This document shows positions 56,859 to 64,000 of a stretch of 64,000 nucleotides of DNA, one piece after another. The notes under the pieces were generated by a model. The model made no database searches. It was not told the origin of the DNA and was given only the letters and a program-made list of their open reading frames with translations. Numbering within the stretch: the stretch's first letter is position 1; every line of letters starts with the position of its first letter. A program made the translations under genes and the position numbers. The stretch comes from Azohydromonas aeria (GTDB lineage Bacteria > Pseudomonadota > Gammaproteobacteria > Burkholderiales > Burkholderiaceae_C). The stretch is from contig NZ_VIDQ01000023.1 in assembly GCF_009760915.1 (NCBI RefSeq), positions 31,672 through 95,671 on the forward strand. Direction: 5' to 3'.

Positions 56859-56881
56859 CACGGGAAGGGTGCTTCAGCCGC

Positions 56882-57085
56882 TCAGACCGGCACCTTGCGC
56901 AGCATCTCCAGGCCGACTTCGCCGGCGGCAATCTCGCGCAGCGCCGTCACGCCGGGCTTGTTCTTGCTCTCGATCTTGGCGGCGTGGCCCTGGCTGAGCA
57001 TGCGCGCGCGGTACGTGGCCGCCAGCACCAGCTGGAAGCGGTTCGGGATCTTCTGGAGGCAGTCTTCGACGGTGATGCGGGCCAT
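56882..57085 (-). CDS. rpoZ: RNA polymerase omega subunit
   Basis: 67-residue subunit that stabilises beta-prime and contributes to a ppGpp site. [32 protein letters not shown] and [16 protein letters not shown] are diagnostic. Between gmk and spoT, the usual order. 35 bp after gmk. Confidence 0.97.
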   Translation of the reverse strand: MARITVEDCLQKIPNRFQLVLAATYRARMLSQGHAAKIESKNKPGVTALREIAAGEVGLEMLRKVPV

Positions 57086-57120
57086 GCGGCTTTCCCTTCA
57101 GAGGATGACGTGTGTGGAGT

Positions 57121-57741
57121 TCAGATCAGGTCCAGCGCGGCGAACACCTGCGACTTGCTGCGCCGCTGCGACGCGTACTTCAGGCGCTGGGAGTGGACGA
57201 CGGTTTTCAAATCAAACAGCGCCGTCTCGAAGAGGGCGTTGATTATAACGTAGTCGAAATGGCGGGCCTGGGCGACTTCGTGCCGGGCGTTGACCATGCG
57301 CTGCGCGATCACTTCCGGGTGGTCCTCGCCGCGGCGCTGCAGCCGCTGGCGCAGCTCCTCCCAGCTCGGCGGCAGGATGAAGATCAGTACCGCGTGGCTG
57401 AAGATCTGCTTGATCTGCAGCGCGCCCTGGTAGTCGATCTCCAGCACCACGTCCTCGCCGGCCTGCAGCCGACGCTCGATGGCGTTGCGCGAGGTGCCGT
57501 AGCGGTTGCCGTGCACCTCGGCCCACTCGAAGAAGTCGCCGTGCTCGATCATGGCGTCGAACTCGGCGTTGCTGATGAAGTGGTACTCGCGCCCGTCCTG
57601 CTCCTGGCCGCGCGGCGCGCGCGTGGTGTGCGACACCGACACCGCCAGGTGCGAGTCGAGCTCCAGCAAGGCCTTGACGAGGCTGGACTTGCCCGCGCCG
57701 CTGGGCGCGGCGACGACGAAAAGATTGCCCGGGGTTTCCAT
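57121..57741 (-). CDS. gmk: Guanylate kinase
   Basis: 206-residue enzyme that phosphorylates GMP to GDP. P-loop [16 protein letters not shown] at residue 12; GMP-binding region [20 protein letters not shown]. Length standard. First of gmk-rpoZ-spoT on the minus strand; yicC lies upstream with a 58-bp gap. Confidence 0.97.
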   Translation of the reverse strand: METPGNLFVVAAPSGAGKSSLVKALLELDSHLAVSVSHTTRAPRGQEQDGREYHFISNAEFDAMIEHGDFFEWAEVHGNRYGTSRNAIERRLQAGEDVVLEIDYQGALQIKQIFSHAVLIFILPPSWEELRQRLQRRGEDHPEVIAQRMVNARHEVAQARHFDYVIINALFETALFDLKTVVHSQRLKYASQRRSKSQVFAALDLI

Positions 57742-57799
57742 GCCTGTGGCTTCCTGTGCTGCTGTGCCGCCCGCGCGCCGTGGCGGGCCGGCTAATGAC

Positions 57800-58708
57800 T
57801 CACTCGATGTTCTGAACCTGCTCGCGCATCTGCTCGATGGCGACCTTCATCTCCACCGATACCGCGGTGAGCTCCAGTGCCGCGGACTTCGAGCCCAGCG
57901 TGTTGGCCTCGCGGTGCAGCTCCTGGATCAGGAAGTCCAGCCGCTTGCCCAGCTCGCCGCCCTTGGCCAGCAGGCGCTCGATCTCGTCGAGATGCGCCTT
58001 GAGCCGCGACAGCTCCTCGGCCACGTCGATGCGGATGGCGTAGGCCGCGGCCTCGGCCAGCGCGCGCTCGGCCTGCGCCTCGGCGCTGACCGACGCGTTC
58101 GCGCCGGCCGAGGCCAGCGCCTCGCGCCAGCGCTCCAGGAAGCGCTGCTGCTGGCGTTGCACCACCTGGGGCACCAGCGGCTCGGCCTGCGCGGCGAGCT
58201 CGCGCAGCCGCTGCACGCGCTCCATCAGGATCGCCACCAGCCGCGCGCCCTCGCGCTCGCGCGCCTCGCGCAATCCCTCGACCGCGGCGCGCGCCGCTTC
58301 CAGCACGGCCTCGTCGGGTTGCTGGCTGCTGCCGCCGCTGCGGCACCACTGCAGGATCTCGTGCACCGACAGCGGCGCCGCCTTGGACAGCCAGCCCTGC
58401 ACGGTGCTCTCCAGCCGTGACAGCGTCGAGAGCTGCTCCGGCGTGGGCCGCGGCCAGCCGCCGTCGGCCTCGCGCCCGGTGGAGACGCGCAGCTCGATCT
58501 TGCCGCGCTTGAATGCCGCGCTGACCAGCTCGCGCAGCGCCGGCTCCAGCGCGCGCATCTCGTCGGGCAGGCGCAGGCTCAGGTCGAGGAACCGGCCGTT
58601 GACCGAGCGCAGCTCGACGCTGGCACTGCCGCCGACCGCGCCCGATTCCGGGTTCGTGGTGCCGCCGGCGCTGGCGCTGGCGTAACCGGTCATGCTGTAA
58701 ACTGGCAT
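57800..58708 (-). CDS. YicC/YloC-family endoribonuclease
   Basis: 302-residue protein with the family start [22 protein letters not shown], and the C-terminal DUF1732 end [19 protein letters not shown] ... [15 protein letters not shown]. Members are stress-linked endoribonucleases. The ATG at 58708 gives [10 protein letters not shown], the usual N-terminus. Its start is only 28 bp from the divergent kinase start, so both promoters must extend into the opposite coding regions. Confidence 0.92.
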   Translation of the reverse strand: MPVYSMTGYASASAGGTTNPESGAVGGSASVELRSVNGRFLDLSLRLPDEMRALEPALRELVSAAFKRGKIELRVSTGREADGGWPRPTPEQLSTLSRLESTVQGWLSKAAPLSVHEILQWCRSGGSSQQPDEAVLEAARAAVEGLREAREREGARLVAILMERVQRLRELAAQAEPLVPQVVQRQQQRFLERWREALASAGANASVSAEAQAERALAEAAAYAIRIDVAEELSRLKAHLDEIERLLAKGGELGKRLDFLIQELHREANTLGSKSAALELTAVSVEMKVAIEQMREQVQNIE

Positions 58709-58736
58709 CGCGTTTATCGCATTGCAAAATCCGATT

Positions 58737-59705
58737 ATGTCAAAGCCCAAGCCGGCCCCGTTGCCAGCCGGCACCGTGGTGGGCGGCTACCAGATCGTCA
58801 AGCGGCTGGCCGCCGGGGGCTTCGGGGTGGTGTACCTGGCCGAGGATGCGCAGCGCCACCTGGTCGCGCTCAAGGAGTACCTGCCTTCCTCCCTGGCCGA
58901 GCGCGCACCCGGCGAGCTCGCCCCGCGCGTGCGCCAGGACAAGCAGGCCCTCTACCGTCTCGGCCTCAAGAGCTTCTTCGAGGAAGGGCGCTCGCTGGCG
59001 CAGATCTGCCACCCCAGCGTGGTCTCGGTGCTCAACTTCTTCCGCGAGAACGAGACCGTCTACATGGTGATGAACTACCTGCAGGGCGACACGCTGCAGG
59101 ACTTCATCGTCACCGCGCGCGACCTCAAGCGCGACAAGGTGTTCCGCGAGTCCACCATCCGCAGCCTCTTCGACGAGGTGCTGCGCGGCCTGCGCATCGT
59201 GCACCAGCACAAGATGCTGCACCTCGACATCAAGCCGGCCAACGTCTTCATCACCGACGACAACCGCGCCGTGCTGCTGGACTTCGGCGCCGCGCGCGAG
59301 GTGCTGGCCAAGGAGGGCGACTTCATCCGCCCGATGTACACCCCCGGCTTCGCCGCCCCGGAGATGTACCGCCGCGACGGCACGCTCGGCCCCTGGACCG
59401 ACATCTACGCCATCGGCGCGTGCATCTACGCCTGCATGCAGGGCTATCCGCCCAACGACGCGCCGCAGCGCATCGAGAAGGACCGTCTCGCGCTCTCGCT
59501 CTCGCGGCTGCGCAACATCTACTCCGACAACCTCATCGAGGTCACCGAGTGGTGCATGTCACTCGACCCGCTGTCGCGCCCGCAAAGCGTGTTCGCGCTG
59601 CAGAAGGAGCTGGGCCGCGAGACCGAGCGCCGCTACACCAAGCTCTCCTTCAGCGAGCGGCTCAAGCTGCAGATCGAGAACCTCAAGACCGGGAGCAAGG
59701 TCTGA
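58737..59705 (+). CDS. Serine/threonine protein kinase
   Basis: 322-residue eukaryotic-type kinase, no membrane span or sensor domain. Gly-rich loop LAAGGFGVVYLAED, catalytic Lys in VALKEYLP, catalytic loop LHLDIKPANVFI (HLD in place of HRD, a non-RD kinase), DFGAA metal site, and APEMYRR. The activation loop is short and lacks an obvious RD-dependent phosphorylation site. The PP2C phosphatase gene follows after 43 bp; the two probably act on the same substrates. Confidence 0.9.
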   Translation: MSKPKPAPLPAGTVVGGYQIVKRLAAGGFGVVYLAEDAQRHLVALKEYLPSSLAERAPGELAPRVRQDKQALYRLGLKSFFEEGRSLAQICHPSVVSVLNFFRENETVYMVMNYLQGDTLQDFIVTARDLKRDKVFRESTIRSLFDEVLRGLRIVHQHKMLHLDIKPANVFITDDNRAVLLDFGAAREVLAKEGDFIRPMYTPGFAAPEMYRRDGTLGPWTDIYAIGACIYACMQGYPPNDAPQRIEKDRLALSLSRLRNIYSDNLIEVTEWCMSLDPLSRPQSVFALQKELGRETERRYTKLSFSERLKLQIENLKTGSKV

Positions 59706-59748
59706 CGATGGCCGCCTCCGAAGGCCACCACCGGCGGGCGGCGCGGCC

Positions 59749-60654
59749 ATGAGGTTCAGCGTCTACCAGCTCAGCCGCAAGGGCGGCCGCGCCCGCAACG
59801 AGGACCGCATGGGCTACTGCTACACGCGCGACGCGGGCCTCTTCGCCCTGGCCGACGGCATGGGCGGCCACCCCGAGGGCGAGGTCGCGGCGCAGCTGGC
59901 GCTGCAGACCCTGGCCGGGCTGTTCCAGCGTGACGCCCAGCCGCGGCTGCCCGATCCGCAGCGTTTCCTGCAGGACGCCCTGGTGGCCGCGCACCAGGCG
60001 CTGCTGCGCTACGCCGGCGAGCGCGCGCTGCCCGACACGCCGCGCACCACCGTCGTAGCCTGCGTGCTGCAGGGCCGCCATGCCTACTGGGCGCATTGCG
60101 GCGACTCGCGGCTGTACCTGCTGCGCGACGGCCGGCTGCTGGCGCGCACGCGTGACCATTCCTATGCCGAGCTGGCACGCGCGCTCGACCCCAGCGCCGG
60201 CGCGCGGCGCAACCGCAACGTGCTCTTCACCTGCCTGGGCAGCCCGGGCAAGCCGGTGGTCGACGGCGGCGGGCCGCAGCGGCTGCAGCAGGGCGACCGG
60301 CTGCTGCTGTGCTCCGACGGGCTGTGGAGCAGCGTGGCCGACGAGGCCATCGCGCTGGCGCTGGCGCCGCACCAGGTGCTGTCCGAGGCCGTGCCGGCGC
60401 TGGTGGAGCAGGCGCTGGCCACGGCCGGCGCGCGCAGCGACAACGTCACGGCGCTGGCGCTGCAATGGGATGCGGTGGAGGATGCGCACCAGGCGGCGCA
60501 GCCGGTGTCCACCGTCTCCTTTGCCTCCACCATCCAGTCGGCCGAAGGCCCGGCCGGCGCCGACGACGATTTCGACGACGCGGAGATCGAGCGCTCCATC
60601 CGCGAGATCAACGAAGCCATCCGCCGCTCCGCCCAGCGCCGCGGCGGCAAGTGA
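59749..60654 (+). CDS. PP2C-family serine/threonine phosphatase
   Basis: 301-residue metal-dependent phosphatase. Metal-ligand motifs: [38 protein letters not shown] and [11 protein letters not shown], then SDNVTALAL. The last about 60 residues form an acidic tail. Likely reverses the action of the kinase encoded just upstream. Confidence 0.92.
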   Translation: MRFSVYQLSRKGGRARNEDRMGYCYTRDAGLFALADGMGGHPEGEVAAQLALQTLAGLFQRDAQPRLPDPQRFLQDALVAAHQALLRYAGERALPDTPRTTVVACVLQGRHAYWAHCGDSRLYLLRDGRLLARTRDHSYAELARALDPSAGARRNRNVLFTCLGSPGKPVVDGGGPQRLQQGDRLLLCSDGLWSSVADEAIALALAPHQVLSEAVPALVEQALATAGARSDNVTALALQWDAVEDAHQAAQPVSTVSFASTIQSAEGPAGADDDFDDAEIERSIREINEAIRRSAQRRGGK

Positions 60655-60683
60655 ACCCCCTGACAACTTTCCCCTGGAGTCCC

Positions 60684-61421
60684 ATGACCGTTTTCCAACG
60701 CACGCAAGACCGTGCCGCGGACGCCCTGCGCCCGGTGCGCATCGTCCGCCGCTTCACCCGCCACGCCGAGGGCTCCGTGCTCGTGGCCTTCGGCGACACG
60801 CAGGTGCTGTGCACCGCCTCCGTCGAGGAGCGCGTGCCGCCGCACAAGAAGGGCAGCGGCGAGGGCTGGGTCACGGCCGAGTACGGCATGCTGCCGCGCG
60901 CCACCCACACCCGCGGCGCGCGCGAGGCCGCCAAGGGCAAGCAAAGCGGGCGCACGCAGGAGATCCAGCGCCTCATCGGCCGCTCGCTGCGCTGCGTCTT
61001 CGACCTCGCCGCCCTGGGCGAGCGCAGCATCCTCATCGACTGCGACGTGCTGCAGGCCGACGGCGGCACCCGCACCGCGGCCATCACCGGCGCCTACGTG
61101 GCGGCGCACGACGCCGTGGGCTTCCTGCTGGCACAGGGGCTGATCCAGCGCTCGCCGCTGCGCGACGCGGTGGCCGCCGTGTCGGTGGGCATCGTCGAGG
61201 GCACGCCGCTGCTGGACCTGGAATACGTCGAGGACTCGGCCTGCGACACCGACATGAACATCGTCATGACCGGCAGCGGCGGCATCGTCGAGGTGCAGGG
61301 CACGGCCGAGGGCGCGCCCTTCAGCCGCGCCCAGCTCGACGCGCTGCTGGCGCTGGGCGCCAAGGGCATCGCCGAGCTGGTCGAGCTGCAGCGCCGGGCG
61401 CTGGCCGAGGTGCTGCCGTGA
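60684..61421 (+). CDS. rph: Ribonuclease PH
   Basis: 245-residue phosphorolytic 3'-5' exoribonuclease that trims tRNA 3' ends. Conserved [44 protein letters not shown] and [20 protein letters not shown] (given in part). GGAG lies upstream of the ATG. Intact and full length. rdgB overlaps its stop by GTGA. Confidence 0.96.
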   Translation: MTVFQRTQDRAADALRPVRIVRRFTRHAEGSVLVAFGDTQVLCTASVEERVPPHKKGSGEGWVTAEYGMLPRATHTRGAREAAKGKQSGRTQEIQRLIGRSLRCVFDLAALGERSILIDCDVLQADGGTRTAAITGAYVAAHDAVGFLLAQGLIQRSPLRDAVAAVSVGIVEGTPLLDLEYVEDSACDTDMNIVMTGSGGIVEVQGTAEGAPFSRAQLDALLALGAKGIAELVELQRRALAEVLP

Positions 61422-62065
61422 CGGCCACGCCGCTGCGCCTGGTGCTGGCCTCCAACAACGCCAAGAAGCTGGGCGAGCTGGGCAGCCTCTTCGGCGGCCT
61501 GCCGGTGGCGCTGGTGACGCAAGGGTCGCTGGGCATCGCCGAGGCCGAGGAGCCGCACGGCACCTTCGTCGAGAACGCGCTGGCCAAGGCGCGCCACGCG
61601 GCGCAGGCCGCCGGCGGGCCGGCCATCGCCGACGACTCCGGCCTGTGCGTCGAGGCCCTGGGCGGCGCGCCCGGCGTGATCTCGGCGCACTACGCCCCTG
61701 TGGAACTGCCGTCGTGGCTGCCGCGCGAGTCCCACCGCGAGCGCCAGGACGCCGCCAACAACGCGCTGCTGCTGCAGCGCCTGGCCGGCCAGCCGGACCG
61801 CCGCGCGCGCTTTGTCTGCACGCTGGTGGCGCTGCGCCATGCGCAGGACCCAGAGCCGCTGATCGCCTTCGGGCGCTGGGAGGGCGAAATCCTGCAGCAG
61901 CCCGCGGGCGAGGGCGGCTTCGGCTACGACCCGCTGCTGTTCATCCCTTCACTCGGCAAGGCCGTGGCGCAGCTCGACGCCGCGGTGAAGAACGCGCACA
62001 GCCACCGCGCGCTGGCCGCGCGCCAGATGGCGGCGATGCTGCGGGAGGCCTGGCACCTTGGCTGA
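61418..62065 (+). CDS. rdgB: XTP/dITP diphosphatase
   Basis: 215-residue house-cleaning nucleotidase that hydrolyses dITP/XTP to prevent mutagenic incorporation. [39 protein letters not shown] and [11 protein letters not shown] are typical. GTG start overlaps the rph stop (61418-61421). The hemW start overlaps its end by 8 bp. Confidence 0.95.
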   Translation: MTATPLRLVLASNNAKKLGELGSLFGGLPVALVTQGSLGIAEAEEPHGTFVENALAKARHAAQAAGGPAIADDSGLCVEALGGAPGVISAHYAPVELPSWLPRESHRERQDAANNALLLQRLAGQPDRRARFVCTLVALRHAQDPEPLIAFGRWEGEILQQPAGEGGFGYDPLLFIPSLGKAVAQLDAAVKNAHSHRALAARQMAAMLREAWHLG

Positions 62066-63269
62066 CGCTGTACCCATCCGGCTGCTGCGCCCCGGCGCCG
62101 TCGCGCTGCAGGCGCTGCCGCCGCTGTCGCTGTACCTGCACCTGCCGTGGTGCCTGCGCAAGTGCCCCTACTGCGACTTCAACTCGCACGAGGTGCGCAG
62201 CGGCGAGGGCCTGGCGCTGCAGACGCAGCACGCCTACCTCGACGCGCTCGTGGCCGACCTGGAGGCGTCGCTGCCGCTGATCTGGGGCCGGCGCGTGCAC
62301 AGCATCTTCATCGGCGGCGGCACGCCCAGCCTGTTCGAGCCCGCGTCCATCGACCGGCTGCTGGCCGACATCCGCGCGCGGCTGCCGCTGGAGCCGGGCT
62401 GCGAGGTCACGCTGGAGGCCAATCCCGGCACCTTCGAGAAGGACCGCTTCCGCGGCTACCGCGCCGCCGGCGTGACGCGGCTGTCGGTGGGGGTGCAGAG
62501 CTTCGACGACGCCATGCTGCGGGCCGTGGGCCGCGTGCACGACGCCGATCAGGCCCGCGCCGCGGTGGCCGAGGCGGCGGCCGCCTTCGACACCTTCAAC
62601 ATCGACCTGATGTACGCGCTGCCCGGCCAGAGCCTGGAGATGCTCGCGCGCGACCTGGAGCAGGCGCTGGTTTTCCAGCCGCCGCACCTGTCCATCTACC
62701 ACCTGACCATGGAGCCCAACACGCGTTTCGCCACGCGGCCGCCCGAGGGGCTGCCGGATGACGACCTGGCCTCCGACATGCTGGACCTGCTGGCGGTGCG
62801 CACCGCCGAGGCCGGGTTGCGGCGCTACGAGGTCTCAGCCTTCGCGCGCGCGGGGCACCAGTGCGTGCACAACCGCAATTACTGGGAGTTCGGCGACTAC
62901 CTCGGGCTGGGCGCCGGCGCGCACGGCAAGATCAGCTTTCCCGACCGCATCCTGCGCCAGCAGCGCTGGCGCGAGCCGGCGACCTACATGGCCAAGGCGC
63001 TGGCCGGCGAGGCGGTGTCCAACGAGCAGGCCGTGACGCCCAAGGAATTGCCCTTCGAGTACATGCTCAATGCGCTGCGCCTGCGCGACGGCTTCGAGCT
63101 CGCGCGCTTCAGCGAGCGCACCGGGCAGCCGCTGCAGGCGATCCAGCGTGCACTGTCGGAAGGCGAACGCCGTGGCCTGCTCGAGCGCGACGGTGACGTG
63201 GTGCGCCCGACCGCGCGCGGCTTCGACTTCCTCAGCGATTTACAAGGGCTGTTCCTGCCGGCGGCCTGA
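62058..63269 (+). CDS. hemW: Radical SAM haem chaperone HemW
   Basis: 403-residue radical SAM protein (formerly called oxygen-independent coproporphyrinogen oxidase-like) that inserts haem into respiratory enzymes. Cluster motif CLRKCPYC (CxxxCxxC), FIGGGTPSLF, and LGAGAHGK. It lacks the N-terminal extension of true HemN. TTG start at 62058 overlaps rdgB; GGGAGG lies 10 nt upstream. Confidence 0.94.
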   Translation: MADAVPIRLLRPGAVALQALPPLSLYLHLPWCLRKCPYCDFNSHEVRSGEGLALQTQHAYLDALVADLEASLPLIWGRRVHSIFIGGGTPSLFEPASIDRLLADIRARLPLEPGCEVTLEANPGTFEKDRFRGYRAAGVTRLSVGVQSFDDAMLRAVGRVHDADQARAAVAEAAAAFDTFNIDLMYALPGQSLEMLARDLEQALVFQPPHLSIYHLTMEPNTRFATRPPEGLPDDDLASDMLDLLAVRTAEAGLRRYEVSAFARAGHQCVHNRNYWEFGDYLGLGAGAHGKISFPDRILRQQRWREPATYMAKALAGEAVSNEQAVTPKELPFEYMLNALRLRDGFELARFSERTGQPLQAIQRALSEGERRGLLERDGDVVRPTARGFDFLSDLQGLFLPAA

Positions 63270-63291
63270 AACAGGCGGCCGGCCACCGGGC

Positions 63292-64000
63292 TCAGACCCG
63301 GTGCGTCGTGCCGCCGGAAGTCGCGTGCAGCCGCTCCATCAGGTGCGGCCCGATGCGCTGCAGCGGCAGCACCTCGTGCGCCGCGCCCTGCGCGATGGCC
63401 TCGCGCGGCATGCCGAAGACGACGCAGGTGGCCTCGTCCTGGCAGATGTTGTAGGCGCCGGCGTCGCGCATGAGCTTCATGGCGCGCGCGCCGTCGCCGC
63501 CCATGCCGGTGAGCATCACGCCGAAGGCATTCGGCCCGGCCACGCGCGCGGCCGACTCGAACAGCACTTCCACCGAGGGCTTGTGGCGGTTGACCGGCTC
63601 GCCGTCGCGCACCCGCGCGATGTAGTTGGCGCCGCTGCGCTCCACGCTCAGGTGCAGCCCGCCCGGGGCCAGGTAGGCATGGCCGGGCAGCAGCCGCTCG
63701 CCGTCGGTGGCCTCGCGCACCGTCAGCCGGCTCAGCGAGTCCAGCCGCGCGGCATAGCTGCGCGTGAAGCCCGGGGGCATGTGCTGCGTGATCAGCACCG
63801 CCGGCGAGTCCGGCGGCAGGCTCATCAGCACCTCGCGCGTGGCCTCGGTGCCGCCGGTGGAGGCGCCGATGAAGATCAGCTTCTCCGTGGACAGCCGCCC
63901 CAGCGCGCGCGGCGCCGCGCCGGCCGTGCCGGGCGCCGCTGCGGTGCCCGCGGGCGCTGCCGCCGCGGCGGCGGCCGGCGCCGTCTGCACCCGGCGGTGG
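63292..64000 (-). CDS. cheB: CheB methylesterase domain (5' end outside window)
   Basis: C-terminal about 235 residues of the chemotaxis protein-glutamate methylesterase/deamidase. Catalytic Ser in [13 protein letters not shown], His in [12 protein letters not shown] and Asp in [13 protein letters not shown]. An Ala/Pro-rich linker precedes the domain and the frame stays open to the window end, so the receiver domain is probably encoded beyond base 64000. Convergent with hemW, 22-bp gap. Probably the end of a chemotaxis operon. Confidence 0.93.
   Translation of the reverse strand, partial: HRRVQTAPAAAAAAAPAGTAAAPGTAGAAPRALGRLSTEKLIFIGASTGGTEATREVLMSLPPDSPAVLITQHMPPGFTRSYAARLDSLSRLTVREATDGERLLPGHAYLAPGGLHLSVERSGANYIARVRDGEPVNRHKPSVEVLFESAARVAGPNAFGVMLTGMGGDGARAMKLMRDAGAYNICQDEATCVVFGMPREAIAQGAAHEVLPLQRIGPHLMERLHATSGGTTHRV

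Overview
This 64 kb window is a very GC-rich, densely coded bacterial chromosome segment. Gene content and order point to a betaproteobacterium of the order Burkholderiales, probably Comamonadaceae or a close relative. Signs are the metG-apbC pair, hemC-hemD-hemX-hemY divergent from ppc, gmk-rpoZ-spoT, yicC / Ser-Thr kinase / PP2C / rph / rdgB / hemW, several Bug-type solute receptors, and the lineage-typical families DUF1841, DUF3460, DUF3305, DUF3306 and DUF3455. No plasmid, phage, IS transposase, rRNA or CRISPR array is visible. The genus cannot be fixed from the sequence alone.

Layout. 1-5.8 kb: dxs (5' end cut), a DUF1841 protein, a TRIC/YicG membrane protein, a TauE/SafE exporter and a Kef-type antiporter. 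5.9-8.6 kb: LuxR-type response regulator plus hybrid histidine kinase with a perfect terminator. 8.6-15.4 kb: TAXI receptor, zinc-ribbon membrane protein, scpA, DUF3460, BamE-like lipoprotein, CYTH protein, SulP permease. 15.5-18.8 kb: metG and apbC, divergent. 18.8-22.9 kb: first half of a formate dehydrogenase (FDH) locus (DUF3305, DUF3306, polyferredoxin, TorD chaperone). 22.9-32.4 kb: accessory island with two PilZ proteins, a GlxA-like regulator, three Bug receptors, an amidohydrolase, a GntR regulator, two DUF3455 proteins and REP/REPIN-like repeats. 32.4-35.8 kb: Cache-type sensor kinase and sigma-54 response regulator. 35.8-43 kb: second half of the FDH locus (TAT-target peptide, catalytic alpha, Fe-S beta, small lipoprotein, cytochrome b gamma, small exported protein, fdhD), ended by a strong terminator. 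43-49 kb: flavin monooxygenase, argH, ppc. 48.9-53 kb: hemC-hemD-hemX-hemY. 53-53.4 kb: two identical tRNA-Arg(ACG) genes. 53.5-63.3 kb: small hypothetical, greB, spoT, rpoZ, gmk, yicC, kinase/phosphatase pair, rph, rdgB, hemW. 63.3-64 kb: C-terminal domain of CheB, cut by the window end.

How it fits together. The most coherent system is a periplasm-facing respiratory formate dehydrogenase with its maturation factors (TorD, FdhD, polyferredoxin, DUF3305/3306). The intergenic region between the two-component system and the FDH operon holds tandem TGTCGC/GCGACA palindromes about 100 bp upstream of a good -24/-12 sequence, so this pair very likely controls formate oxidation through sigma-54. The accessory genes for FDH sit about 13 kb away from the structural genes, separated by the island. 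Two small exported proteins of unknown function are interleaved in the structural operon. Repeats are a second theme: three palindromes lie in frame inside the DUF3306 gene, and a REPIN-like inverted pair plus related single repeats mark the island.
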